Source: Rhodomicrobium vannielii ATCC 17100
GTDB taxonomy: Bacteria; Pseudomonadota; Alphaproteobacteria; Rhizobiales; Rhodomicrobiaceae
Assembly (NCBI RefSeq): GCF_000166055.1
Contig: NC_014664.1
Span: forward strand, 1,017,927-1,081,926
Direction: 5' to 3'
DNA: 64,000 nt
Under the pieces are notes generated by a model that was not told the origin of the DNA, did no database searches, and saw only the letters and a program-made list of their open reading frames with translations. The stretch's first letter is position 1; every line of letters starts with the position of its first letter. Positions 53,879 to 61,937 of this stretch are shown piece after piece. Position numbers and translations under genes: made by a program.

Positions 53879-54193
53879 TTACATCACGCGACCGCCAGAG
53901 CCGAGTTCGAGAACCGCGTCGACGACTGCATCCATCTTTTCGCGCGCGACATCGGCGAACGTGTCGGCGACGGCGAAAGGCTCGTGCTTGCGGGCGTCTT
54001 TCTCGGCCTCGAAGTGTAGGAGCGCCGCAACCACCATTATGGCGTCCCTCAGGCAGGCTGGACAGGCCGAAACTTGCGTCTCGTTCAGGTGCTCGTCGAT
54101 GGTGCCGAGGAGCTTCTGCACGAGTGCATATTGATGGCTTTCCTTGAAGCCGCAGTCATGCCGATCGGCGAGATCCGACATTCGTTCCAACAT
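53879..54193 (-). CDS. Small Cys/His-containing protein of unknown function, divergent from hupS
   Basis: A 104-residue helical protein I cannot assign. It has HDCGFKESH near residues 13-21 and a paired motif ACPACL near 42-47, with acidic helices after. I chose the ATG at 54193, because an extension to 54412 would read through the hup promoter region and contains a doubtful hydrophobic stretch. It lies 416 bp from hupS on the other strand, so a role in hydrogenase regulation or metal handling is possible but not shown. Confidence 0.45.
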   Translation of the reverse strand: MLERMSDLADRHDCGFKESHQYALVQKLLGTIDEHLNETQVSACPACLRDAIMVVAALLHFEAEKDARKHEPFAVADTFADVAREKMDAVVDAVLELGSGGRVM

Positions 54194-54301
54194 TGATTGC
54201 AACCTTGAGGATGGAGCACACGGAATTGTGAAATGTCTCCCCTGAAAAGGCGCGTTTTTTTGGGACGCAAAATTGTATAATTCGCGACTATTTGTCCTAC
54301 C

Positions 54302-54318
54302 CATTGTATGGAACAATG
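54302..54318. promoter_or_regulatory. Inverted repeat CATTGT-N5-ACAATG
   Basis: A perfect 6-bp palindromic pair about 220 bp upstream of the hupS promoter. The distance is reasonable for an enhancer-binding protein of the HupR or NifA class, but it matches neither known consensus exactly (TTG-N5-CAA; TGT-N10-ACA). Confidence 0.3.
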
Positions 54319-54525
54319 CGAGAGGCAACGCCACAAGGCTAAGCCCGGTCGTGAGCGCCAGCAGATGACGCAATATCATGCGCAACGTGTGCGGCGAAAC
54401 TGCCTGCGACAAAGTGGAAGAAGAGTGACCGCTTTGGCAAGCAGCCTACCCTGGAAATAGAGGAATTCGAAACCGGCAGCGCGCCGCTTAGCACCAACAT
54501 CCTGTTTCAATTGATATTTTAACTT

Positions 54526-54541
54526 TGGCATGACCGTTGCT
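54526..54541 (+). promoter_or_regulatory. Sigma-54 (-24/-12) promoter of hupSLC
   Basis: TGGCATG-N4-TTGCT has GG at 54527-54528 and GC at 54539-54540, the exact 10-bp interval sigma-54 requires. A transcript start near 54552 would leave a leader of about 57 nt before hupS. Confidence 0.8.
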
Positions 54542-54608
54542 TCAAAGGTGGGGAAATCGGCCGAGGGATGCCGGTCAAACGAACCATCGCGCGAAGGAAA
54601 CGCCGGTC

Positions 54609-55679
54609 ATGGACGAAACTTTCTACGATGTCTTGCGGCGGCAAGGGGTGTCACGCCGCAGTTTCATGAAGTTCTGTAGCCTCACGGCGGCAGCGCTCGG
54701 CCTTGGCCCGCAGCTTGCGCCCACGCTCGCGCATGCGCTCGAAACAAAGCCGCGCATCCCCGTGCTCTGGCTCCATGGCCTCGAATGCACCTGCTGCTCG
54801 GAGGCGTTCATCCGCTCGGCGCATCCGCTCGCGTCCGACGTCATCCTCTCGATGCTCTCGCTCGACTACGACGACACCATCATGGCGTCGGCTGGCCACG
54901 CGGCGGAGGCCATCGTGGAAGAGATCGTCACCAAGCATAAGGGCAATTACATCCTCGCCGTGGAAGGCAATCCGCCGCTCAACGAAGACGGCATGTATTG
55001 CATCATCGGCGGCAAGCCCTTCGTCGAGCAGCTGAAATACGCTGCAGCGAACGCAAAGGCCGTCATCTCCTGGGGGTCGTGCGCCTCTTGGGGCTGCGTG
55101 CAGGCCGCGAAGCCGAACCCGACGCAGGCTGTTCCCGTCCACAAGGTCATCCACGACAAGCCGATCATCCGCGTTCCGGGCTGCCCGCCGATCCCGGAAG
55201 TCATGACCGCCGTCATCACCTACATCCTCACTTTCGAGCGCATCCCCGAACTCGACCGGCAGGGCCGCCCGAAGATGTTCTACTCCCAGCGCATCCACGA
55301 CAAATGCTATCGCCGCCCGCATTTCGATGCAGGCCAGTTCGTCGAGGCGTGGGACGACGAGAACGCGCGCAAGGGCTACTGCCTCTACAAGATGGGCTGC
55401 AAGGGTCCGACGACCTACAATTCCTGCTCGACGACGCGCTGGAACGGTGGCGTGTCCTTCCCGATCCAGGCGGGTCACGGCTGCATCGGCTGCTCGGAAG
55501 ACGGCTTCTGGGACAACGGCTCGTTCTATAACCGCCTCACAAACATCAAGCAGTTCGGCGTTGAAGAGAATGCGGACGTCATCGGAGCGACCGCCGCCGG
55601 CGTCGTCGGCGCCGCGATCGCGGCTCACGCCGCCGTCAGCGCCATCAAGAACGCGCGCTCGAAGGGAGATAACGAATAA
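54609..55679 (+). CDS. hupS: Uptake [NiFe]-hydrogenase small subunit (group 1d)
   Basis: The iron-sulfur subunit passing electrons from the active site to cytochrome b. The 356-residue precursor has a Tat signal (SRRSFMK, residues 15-21) with cleavage predicted after AHA43. The proximal-cluster cysteines are Cys60, Cys62, Cys63, Cys158, Cys163 and Cys192, equivalent to 17, 19, 20, 115, 120 and 149 of mature E. coli HyaA. The extra pair (62 and 163) marks O2-tolerant enzymes with a [4Fe-3S] centre. The medial and distal cluster segments ([18 protein letters not shown]) are present, and a C-terminal hydrophobic segment anchors the protein. It overlaps hupL by 1 bp. Expression is predicted from the sigma-54 promoter. 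Confidence 0.97.
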   Translation: MDETFYDVLRRQGVSRRSFMKFCSLTAAALGLGPQLAPTLAHALETKPRIPVLWLHGLECTCCSEAFIRSAHPLASDVILSMLSLDYDDTIMASAGHAAEAIVEEIVTKHKGNYILAVEGNPPLNEDGMYCIIGGKPFVEQLKYAAANAKAVISWGSCASWGCVQAAKPNPTQAVPVHKVIHDKPIIRVPGCPPIPEVMTAVITYILTFERIPELDRQGRPKMFYSQRIHDKCYRRPHFDAGQFVEAWDDENARKGYCLYKMGCKGPTTYNSCSTTRWNGGVSFPIQAGHGCIGCSEDGFWDNGSFYNRLTNIKQFGVEENADVIGATAAGVVGAAIAAHAAVSAIKNARSKGDNE

Positions 55680-57475
55680 TGGCGACGATCAGCACACCCA
55701 ACGGCTTCACGCTCGATAACAGCGGCAAGCGCGTCGTCGTCGATCCCGTAACACGCATCGAAGGCCATATGCGCTGCGAGGTGAACGTCGACGACGACAA
55801 CGTCATCCGCAACGCGGTGTCGACCGGCACCATGTGGCGCGGCCTCGAAGTGATCCTCAAGGGCCGCGACCCGCGCGACGCCTGGGCCTTCACGCAGCGC
55901 ATTTGCGGCGTTTGTACCGGCACGCACGCGCTCACCTCGGTGCGCGCCGTGGAAGACGCGCTGAAGATCCAGATCCCGGAAAACGCGAATATTATCCGCA
56001 ACATCATGCAGCTCACGCTGCAAACGCACGATCACCTCGTGCATTTCTATCACCTGCATGCGCTCGACTGGGTCAACCCGGTTTCCGCGCTGAAGGCCGA
56101 TCCGGTGGCGACGAGCGAGCTTCAGAAGAAGGTTTCGCCGCATCATCCGAAATCGTCTCCCGGCTACTTCCGCGACGTACAGAACCGGCTGAAAAAGTTC
56201 GTGGAGTCGGGCCAGCTCGGACCGTTCAAGAACGGCTATTGGTCAAACCCCGCCTATCTCCTTCCGCCGGAAGCGAACCTCATGGCGGTGACGCATTATC
56301 TGGAAGCGCTCGACTTTCAGACGCACATCATGCGCATCCGCACCATCTTCGGTGGCAAGGACCCGCATCCGAACTGGCTCGTCGGCGGCGTGCCGTCGGT
56401 CATCAATATCGAAGGGCCGGGCGCGTCGACCTCCATCAACATGGAGCGCCTCAACATGGTGCGCTCCATCATCAACCAGTCGATCGAGTTCGTCGAAAAC
56501 GTCTATATCCCCGACCTTCTTGCGGTGGCGCAGTTCTACAAGGGCTGGCTCTACGGCGGCGGATTATCGTCGAAGAACGTGCTGTCCTACGGCGATATCC
56601 CGGACCGTGCGAACGACTACTCGGCCGAAAGCCTGCTTCAGCCGCGCGGCGCGATCATCAACGGCAATTTGAAGGAAGTCTTCCCCGTCGATCTTCGCGA
56701 CCCGAACGAGATTCAGGAGTTCGTGCCGCATTCCTGGTACGCCTACGCGGACGAGAAGAAGGGCCTTCACCCGTGGGACGGCGTCACGGAGCCGAACTTC
56801 AAGCTCGGGCCGAACCTCGTCGGCACGCGCACCAACATCAAGGAGATCGACGAAAGCGCGAAATACTCCTGGATCAAGGCGCCGCGCTGGAAGGGCCACG
56901 CCATGGAGGTCGGCCCGCTCGCGCGCTACGTCATCGGCTACGCCAAGGGCGACAAGGAAATCACCGAGCAGCTGACGCTCGTGCTGAAGACGCTCGACGT
57001 GCCGGTGTCCGCGCTGTTCTCGACGCTCGGGCGCACGGCCGCGCGCGGCCTCGAATGCCAGTGGGCGGCGCACAAGATGAGCTACTTCCTCGACAAGCTC
57101 ATCGCCAATGTGAAGGCGGGCGACACCGCCACCGCCAACACCGCATCGTGGGATCCGTCGACATGGCCCGCGGAGGTCAAGGGCGTCGGCTTCACCGAAG
57201 CGCCGCGCGGCGCGCTCGGCCACTGGATCAAGATCAAGAACGGCAAGATCGAGAATTACCAGTGCGTCGTGCCGACCACCTGGAACGGCTCGCCACGCGA
57301 TAACGAGGGCAATATCGGCGCATTTGAAGCCGCGCTCCTCAACACGAAGGTGGAACGGGCGGAAGAGCCGGTCGAGATCCTGCGCACGCTGCACAGCTTC
57401 GACCCGTGCCTTGCCTGCTCGACCCACGTCATGAGCGAAGATGGCCGCGAGCTGGCCGAAGTCACCGTCCGCTAA
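55679..57475 (+). CDS. hupL: Uptake [NiFe]-hydrogenase large subunit
   Basis: The catalytic subunit, 598 residues, oxidising H2 in the periplasm. Ni-Fe ligands are Cys76 and Cys79 in [10 protein letters not shown] and Cys577 and Cys580 in DPCLACSTH. The protease HupD is expected to cut after His583, removing 15 residues. Other family segments are [10 protein letters not shown] near the start and SWGSCASWG-partner contacts in HupS. The ATG overlaps the hupS stop (TAATG). It has no signal of its own and is exported with HupS. Confidence 0.98.
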   Translation: MATISTPNGFTLDNSGKRVVVDPVTRIEGHMRCEVNVDDDNVIRNAVSTGTMWRGLEVILKGRDPRDAWAFTQRICGVCTGTHALTSVRAVEDALKIQIPENANIIRNIMQLTLQTHDHLVHFYHLHALDWVNPVSALKADPVATSELQKKVSPHHPKSSPGYFRDVQNRLKKFVESGQLGPFKNGYWSNPAYLLPPEANLMAVTHYLEALDFQTHIMRIRTIFGGKDPHPNWLVGGVPSVINIEGPGASTSINMERLNMVRSIINQSIEFVENVYIPDLLAVAQFYKGWLYGGGLSSKNVLSYGDIPDRANDYSAESLLQPRGAIINGNLKEVFPVDLRDPNEIQEFVPHSWYAYADEKKGLHPWDGVTEPNFKLGPNLVGTRTNIKEIDESAKYSWIKAPRWKGHAMEVGPLARYVIGYAKGDKEITEQLTLVLKTLDVPVSALFSTLGRTAARGLECQWAAHKMSYFLDKLIANVKAGDTATANTASWDPSTWPAEVKGVGFTEAPRGALGHWIKIKNGKIENYQCVVPTTWNGSPRDNEGNIGAFEAALLNTKVERAEEPVEILRTLHSFDPCLACSTHVMSEDGRELAEVTVR

Positions 57476-57488
57476 GGGAGAGGTCCGC

Positions 57489-57560
57489 ATGAAAAAGTCT
57501 TCCATCGTTCTCGCGGCGGCGGCGGTCGTTGTGCCGGGCGTCAGCCCTTTCGTGATGTAA
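57489..57560 (+). CDS. 23-residue hydrophobic micro-ORF between hupL and hupC
   Basis: ATG at 57489 begins MKKSSIVLAAAAVVVP and stops at TAA 57558-57560, 10 bp before the hupC ATG. GGGAGAGG lies 5-6 nt upstream. The positive N-terminus and hydrophobic core look like a short signal-anchor or leader peptide. It may be a real microprotein of the hydrogenase membrane part, or an ORF that couples hupC translation to hupL. I know of no described protein of this kind here. Uncertain. Confidence 0.45.
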   Translation: MKKSSIVLAAAAVVVPGVSPFVM

Positions 57561-57570
57561 GGAGCACGCC

Positions 57571-58338
57571 ATGGTCATCGCCACCGACTTCGATCCGCCG
57601 CCCTCGGCCCAGCCTGCGCCGAAGCCCAACGGGAACGGCAACGGGTTCCAGCCCGCGATTTACGTCTACGAATTCCCGGTTCGTATCTGGCATTTCGTGA
57701 ACGCCTTCGCCATCGCGGCGCTGCTCATCTCGGGCTATTTCATCGGTAGCCCTCCGCCCACGCTTTCGGGAGAAGCGAGCGACCACTTCCTGATGGGATA
57801 TATCCGCTTCACGCATTTCGCGGCCGGGTACATCCTCATCATCGGCATGGCCGCGCGCACTTACTGGGCCTTCGTCGGCAACAAGCATGCCCTGGAAATC
57901 TTCGCCCCGCCGATCTTGACGGCGAAATTCTGGGACAATACGTGGCACGAGTTCAAGCGCTATGCCTTCCTCGAAAAGGAAGGGCGCAAATATGTCTGCC
58001 ATAACCCCATCGCTGTACTCACCATGCACTTCATGTTCCTGTGGGGGATCACCTTCATGATCTTCACGGGGCTTGCGCTTTATGGCGAAGGCACCGGCAT
58101 GGGAACGTGGCAGCACACGCTGTTCACGAGCTGGATCATTCCGATCTTCGGCAACAGCCAGAACCTGCACACTTTCCATCATCTGGCGGCGTGGTCGATC
58201 CTGATTTTCGTGATGATCCACGTCTATGGCGCGGTGCGCGACGAGCTGCTCGGCCATCAGAGCATCTTCAGCACCATCGTCTCGGGCTACCGGACCTTCA
58301 AATCGCCGGGCAAGCCAGAGGATATGGATCGCGCCTGA
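57571..58338 (+). CDS. hupC: [NiFe]-hydrogenase cytochrome b subunit
   Basis: The membrane cytochrome b that takes electrons from HupS to the quinone pool, 255 residues. Four transmembrane helices are visible, with candidate heme-ligand histidines in FPVRIWHFVNAFAI, FTHFAAGYILIIGM, TMHFMFLWGITF and HTFHHLAAWSILIFVMIH. GGAG lies 6 nt before the ATG. It is the last gene before a strong terminator, so hupSLC may be separately expressed from hupD onward. Confidence 0.96.
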   Translation: MVIATDFDPPPSAQPAPKPNGNGNGFQPAIYVYEFPVRIWHFVNAFAIAALLISGYFIGSPPPTLSGEASDHFLMGYIRFTHFAAGYILIIGMAARTYWAFVGNKHALEIFAPPILTAKFWDNTWHEFKRYAFLEKEGRKYVCHNPIAVLTMHFMFLWGITFMIFTGLALYGEGTGMGTWQHTLFTSWIIPIFGNSQNLHTFHHLAAWSILIFVMIHVYGAVRDELLGHQSIFSTIVSGYRTFKSPGKPEDMDRA

Positions 58339-58907
58339 ACGAGTTGGACCTGAGTGAAACTGGCGCGGGCATGTCCCGCGCTTTTTTTGTTCGCGCGCGC
58401 AAAAAAAGCGTTTCGCTTCATACTTTTGTCGCGCAAAGCACACAACCGGTGTAGGCTTTGTGTGGAAGCCGCGTTTCCACTTCGCTGCGGATTTGAAAAG
58501 GCGGACGTCACCTTCCGCGAGTCGCGATATGCGCGACGGGAAACATCCGGCGGGAGCATCCGGGCGCCGCTGTGGCGTCGTTAGCCGTAACGCCCTGTTC
58601 TGGCGATACATTCAGGCGAGGCGCGCGGCGCGATGCATCCTCCCGGCGCGGCGTCGCCCTCGGCAAAGAGTATAAATCGCCGCAACGGCGCGGCAATTTG
58701 GCCTGAAGCTTGCTGACGCACCCCTCATCCGCTAAGAACGAGGATAATTCCAGGGAGCGATATACCTAGTGAGTTTTACATCTGATTCACACTCGCCGAT
58801 GGCATCCCGATCAAATGTAACGTTCGAAACTGCACAAGAATCAACAAGGTGCAAGTGCTCGTCAGGCGCATGCATTTGCTTGAGAGCGCTTAGCGAGGTG
58901 GAGCAAA
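58339..58907. other. Gap between hupC and hupD
   Basis: It contains the hupC terminator (58363-58388), then about 380 bp without a supported gene, then the possible small Cys-cluster ORF at 58769-58924. The presence of this gap in an otherwise tightly packed cluster suggests a second promoter for hupD and downstream genes. I find no clear -24/-12 or -35/-10 pair. Confidence 0.5.
58363..58388 (+). terminator. Rho-independent terminator after hupC
   Basis: GCGCGGG and CCCGCGC form a perfect 7-bp stem with a CATGT loop, followed by seven T residues. It may be partial, allowing read-through to the accessory genes. Confidence 0.9.
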
Positions 58908-58924
58908 ATGCGGCAGAGCACTAG
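58769..58924 (+). CDS. Possible 51-residue Cys-cluster ORF overlapping hupD start
   Basis: A GTG-initiated frame of 51 codons whose central motif is RCKCSSGACICLRALS, with cysteines at 28, 30, 35 and 37 (CxC-x4-CxC). AGGGAG lies 11 nt upstream, a somewhat long spacing. Its stop (TAG 58922-58924) is 14 bp inside hupD, whose ribosome site lies within the ORF, as in coupled genes. Third-codon GC is only about 50%, unlike its neighbours, so it may be a chance frame or a foreign peptide. A metal-binding role would suit the context but is unproven. Confidence 0.35.
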   Translation: MSFTSDSHSPMASRSNVTFETAQESTRCKCSSGACICLRALSEVEQNAAEH

Positions 58925-59564
58925 GGTGCTGGTTCTTGGCATCGGCAACCTGTTGTGGGCCGATGAAGGTTTCGGTGTTCGCGCGGTCGAAGCGCTGAAC
59001 CGCGATTACGCATTCCCGGATAACGTCCGGCTCCTCGATGGCGGCACGCAAGGGCTTTACCTCCTCGATCACATCACCTCCACCGACATTCTCGTCGTGT
59101 TCGACGCGGTGGATTACGGGCTGCCGCCCGCCACACTGAAGCTCGCGGAAAACAAGGACGTGCCGCAATTCCTCGGCGCGAAGAAGATGAGCCTGCACCA
59201 GACGGGCTTTCAGGAAGTGCTGGCCACCGCCGACCTTCTCGGCAAGCTGCCGGAGCATCTGTTTCTGATCGGCGTACAGCCTGTGGAACTGGAAGACTAT
59301 GGCGGCAGCCTCCGCGACGAGGTGAAAGCGCAGATCCCCGCCGCCATCGACCACGCGCTCGCCTATCTCGCGCGCTTCGGCATCGACGCGCAGCGCCGCG
59401 AAACACCGTTGCCCGAAGCCGAAACGATTGCCTGCGAACGCATGGTGCTATCGCGCTACGAAGACGAGCGTCCCGACGAAGATGACGCCTGCCGCGTCGG
59501 CGATGATCGCGTGCTCGCCATGGCTGCGACGAGGGTTGCTGCCGAACGGGAGGGCCAGCGCTGA
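58908..59564 (+). CDS. hupD: Hydrogenase maturation endopeptidase HupD
   Basis: The protease that removes the HupL C-terminal peptide after nickel insertion. The 218-residue protein has the nickel-sensing residues Glu20 (GIGNLLWADEG), Asp66 (VVFDAVDYG) and His97 (SLHQTG), aligned with Glu16, Asp62 and His93 of E. coli HybD. A charged C-terminal extension of about 50 residues exceeds the usual 160-195. GAGGTGGAG lies 4-12 nt before the ATG. Its stop overlaps the hupF start (TGATG). Confidence 0.95.
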   Translation: MRQSTRVLVLGIGNLLWADEGFGVRAVEALNRDYAFPDNVRLLDGGTQGLYLLDHITSTDILVVFDAVDYGLPPATLKLAENKDVPQFLGAKKMSLHQTGFQEVLATADLLGKLPEHLFLIGVQPVELEDYGGSLRDEVKAQIPAAIDHALAYLARFGIDAQRRETPLPEAETIACERMVLSRYEDERPDEDDACRVGDDRVLAMAATRVAAEREGQR

Positions 59565-59893
59565 TGTGCGTCGGCATTCCCATGCAGGTCGTCGAGCCGA
59601 AAGGCCGCTTCGCGCTGTGCCGCGCCGAGGGCAACGGGGGCGGCGAGCTTCGCGAGATCGACATGATCCTTGTCGGCGAGCAGCCCGAAGGTGCGTGGGT
59701 GCTGACCTTCCTCGACGCCGCGCGTGAGATCGTCAGCGAGGAACACGCCCGCCAGACCGCCGACGCGCTGAAGGCGCTGGCGCTCGTTATGCAGGGCGAA
59801 ACCTCCATCGACCACCTGTTCGCCGACCTCATCGGCCGCGAACCGCAGCTTCCCGAGCACCTTCGCAAACCCGAGCCGGAGGGCGCCGCCTGA
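59564..59893 (+). CDS. hupF: HupF, HypC-family chaperone
   Basis: A 109-residue HypC/HybG paralogue specialised for hydrogenase under oxic conditions in Rhizobium. It begins MCVGIPMQVV, with the essential Cys2 that binds the Fe(CN)2CO intermediate. The C-terminal extension after about residue 85 is longer than in HypC. It overlaps both neighbours by 1 bp (TGATG). Confidence 0.93.
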   Translation: MCVGIPMQVVEPKGRFALCRAEGNGGGELREIDMILVGEQPEGAWVLTFLDAAREIVSEEHARQTADALKALALVMQGETSIDHLFADLIGREPQLPEHLRKPEPEGAA

Positions 59894-60345
59894 TGTCTTC
59901 GCCCATGATCGAAGCGCTTCCCGCGCGCCACGGCTTCACCACCGTCACCGAGGCGACGCTCGACGCGTTCCTCGCCGCGCATGCCGACAGCGTGCTGTTC
60001 TTTCCGGGCGACACCGACCGTCTCGTGGAAAGCGCCGATGTCGCCGTGATCCTGCCGGAACTGTTGAAGAGCTTCCCCCATGTCGCGCCCGCGCTCGTTG
60101 AGAAGGCGTCCGAGCGGCCGCTGCAACTGCGCTTCCGCTTCAACGCCTTCCCTGCCCTCGTCTTCCTGCGCGGCGACGGCTATCTCGGCGCGATCACTCG
60201 CGTGCTGAACTGGCCGGAATATATGCGCGAAATCGGCGCGATCCTCGCGAGCGAGCCATCCGCGCCGCCGCCTTACAAGTTCCCGGAACATTGCGTGCCT
60301 GCCGCGAACGGCAGCGCGCCCCTCGCGGAGGACCATTCCGAATGA
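59893..60345 (+). CDS. hupG: HupG, HyaE-family accessory protein
   Basis: A 150-residue thioredoxin-fold protein of the HyaE/HupG family. It lacks a redox CxxC in the fold (VLFFPGDTDRLVESADVAV, then FRFNAFPALVFLRGDGYLG). It is thought to chaperone the small subunit before Tat export. The C-terminal tail has a lone Cys in EHCVPAA. It starts at the hupF stop and overlaps hupH by 4 bp (ATGA). Confidence 0.9.
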   Translation: MSSPMIEALPARHGFTTVTEATLDAFLAAHADSVLFFPGDTDRLVESADVAVILPELLKSFPHVAPALVEKASERPLQLRFRFNAFPALVFLRGDGYLGAITRVLNWPEYMREIGAILASEPSAPPPYKFPEHCVPAANGSAPLAEDHSE

Positions 60346-61184
60346 GCATCACGCGCCCGCTCGCCGGCCCCGGCAGCCAACCCGACGACGAAGACGGCGA
60401 TCTCGCCTTCATGGAGTTGCCGAAGGGCATGGCAACCTTTTCGATGCCGCAGATCCCCGAGCCGGAGGTGGCAGCGGCGCACGCTGCGGCGCTGGAGAAG
60501 CTCGACGCGGCGCTCGAAGCGCTTCGCGCCGCGCCCGCACCCGGCACGTCGATCACCATCGACCTTCTAGACCTCGACGCCGACAACCGCGCCTTCGTCG
60601 ATCAGATGCTCGGCGAAGGCGAGGTAAGCATCGTCGCGGGCTCGCATGTGCAAGCGCAGGAATCGGTGCTGGCGGGCGTCTGGCGCATCCATGTTGTCGG
60701 CAGTGACGGCGCCCTGATCGCCGACGCCATCGAGGTTGGCGAGTTTCCGCTGTCGGTGCTCGCCGCCGCGCAGGATGCCGGTGCGCCGACCTTGCGCGCG
60801 CTCGATGCGGTCGCCGAAGACGACCTCATGAACGCGCCCTCCATCGCCGCCGAACTCGCCGACAAGCTCGCGGCCTTTGCTCCCGGCACGCCGCCCCACG
60901 CCATCAACCTTACGCTGCTGCCGGTCAGCGACGGCGACCTCGCGTATCTCGACGCCCGTCTCGGGCAGGGCGCGGTCACCATCCTGTCGCGCGGCTACGG
61001 CAATTGCCGCATTTCCTCCACCGGCGTCCGAAATGCGTGGTGGGTGCGCTACTTCAATTCGCGCGAAATCCTGATCCTCAACACCATCGAGGTTTGTCGC
61101 GTGCCGGATGTGGCGTGCGCCGCGCGCGAAGATCTTGAAGACAGCGCGGAGCGGCTCGCGGAAATTCTGGGGGTCTACCGGTGA
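60342..61184 (+). CDS. hupH: HupH, HyaF-family accessory protein
   Basis: A 280-residue hydrogenase expression protein. Family segments include LAFMELPKGMATFSMP near the N-terminus, EVSIVAGSHVQAQESVLAGV, LTLLPVSDGDLAYLDARL and VWWVRYFNSREILILNTIEV-like sequence (here NAWWVRYFNSREILILN). Work on related systems places HyaF/HupH in small-subunit cluster maturation. It begins inside the hupG stop (ATGA) and ends with a GTGA overlap on hupI. Confidence 0.92.
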   Translation: MSITRPLAGPGSQPDDEDGDLAFMELPKGMATFSMPQIPEPEVAAAHAAALEKLDAALEALRAAPAPGTSITIDLLDLDADNRAFVDQMLGEGEVSIVAGSHVQAQESVLAGVWRIHVVGSDGALIADAIEVGEFPLSVLAAAQDAGAPTLRALDAVAEDDLMNAPSIAAELADKLAAFAPGTPPHAINLTLLPVSDGDLAYLDARLGQGAVTILSRGYGNCRISSTGVRNAWWVRYFNSREILILNTIEVCRVPDVACAAREDLEDSAERLAEILGVYR

Positions 61185-61411
61185 AGGACCATTTCTTCGC
61201 GGGCTCGTTCGGCGGCGACGTGACGAAGCTTGGCGATGACGCCCGGCTCGAATGCGGCATCTGCTGGCATGTCTATGATCCCGCCGAAGGCTGCGATGAA
61301 TGGCAGGTCCCGCCCGGCACGCCCTTCGCGGCGCTGCCCCCGCAGTGGTCGTGCCCCGTTTGCGACGCGCCGAAAGAAAAGTTCCTGCTGCTGGAGGCGC
61401 GCGATGAGTGA
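61181..61411 (+). CDS. hupI: HupI, rubredoxin-type protein
   Basis: A 76-residue rubredoxin with the Fe(Cys)4 site CGICWHVYDP and CPVCDAPKEKF. Rubredoxins of this type in hup clusters are needed for oxygen-tolerant hydrogenase assembly. The N-terminal 20 residues precede the rubredoxin fold. The GTG start overlaps the hupH stop (GTGA); its own stop lies 8 bp inside hupJ. Confidence 0.93.
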   Translation: MKDHFFAGSFGGDVTKLGDDARLECGICWHVYDPAEGCDEWQVPPGTPFAALPPQWSCPVCDAPKEKFLLLEARDE

Positions 61412-61937
61412 GGCGCAGGCGGACGAAGCGGCGGCGGTGGCGCGCCGTCTCGAAGCCGTCTTCGAGCGCATCCACGCCACGCGCATGGCCGACGTGCCGT
61501 TGTTGAACCCGCGCCTTGCCGTCGCCGCCGTCGGCCCGCGCGACGTGGGCGGTCTATGGCTCGCGGTGCTTGTCACGCCGTGGTTCATCAACGCGATGCT
61601 GCTGCCGAAAACCGCAGAGGACGTCGAAAGCTGGGGCGAAGCGCCGAGCGGCGCGAAGATCTCGCACGCGTTGCCCGCCGGTATGTTCGAGTTCATCGCG
61701 GGCGGCGAGGCGGGGCTTGGCCCCTATCGCATGTGCTCGCTGTTTTCGCCGGTGACGCAGTTCGAAGACCAGAACGCGGCGCTGATCGCGGCCGAGGCGG
61801 CACTCGCGGCGCTGCTCGACAGCGGACATCACCCCGATGCGGAAGCGGCGCGCCGCAAGCCGCAGCTTTCGCGTCGCGGCCTCATTTTCGGGCGCGCCCC
61901 CGAGAGCGGAGACTCTTCAAGCGGAGACCCGGCGTGA
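61404..61937 (+). CDS. hupJ: HupJ, HybE-family assembly chaperone
   Basis: A 177-residue [NiFe]-hydrogenase assembly protein. The core has MADVPLLNPRLAVAAVGPRD, GLWLAVLVTPWFINAMLLP and LPAGMFEFIAGGEAGLGPYR, matching HybE/HupJ. The C-terminal tail is variable. I chose the ATG at 61404, which overlaps hupI by 8 bp and begins the conserved region; earlier in-frame ATGs lie inside hupI. It is coupled to hupK by GTGA. Confidence 0.92.
   Translation: MSEAQADEAAAVARRLEAVFERIHATRMADVPLLNPRLAVAAVGPRDVGGLWLAVLVTPWFINAMLLPKTAEDVESWGEAPSGAKISHALPAGMFEFIAGGEAGLGPYRMCSLFSPVTQFEDQNAALIAAEAALAALLDSGHHPDAEAARRKPQLSRRGLIFGRAPESGDSSSGDPA

Larger units (their letters stand above)
54194..54608. promoter_or_regulatory. 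Divergent region upstream of hupS
   Basis: No gene is supported with confidence. It contains a perfect inverted repeat (54302-54318) and the sigma-54 promoter (54526-54541). A possible extension of the small minus-strand gene also lies here. Confidence 0.5.

Noticed and set aside
58460-58675. Short frames in the hupC-hupD gap (several, both strands)
   Set aside because: They lack ribosome sites, have no motif and overlap one another; the only one kept is the Cys-cluster frame at 58769.
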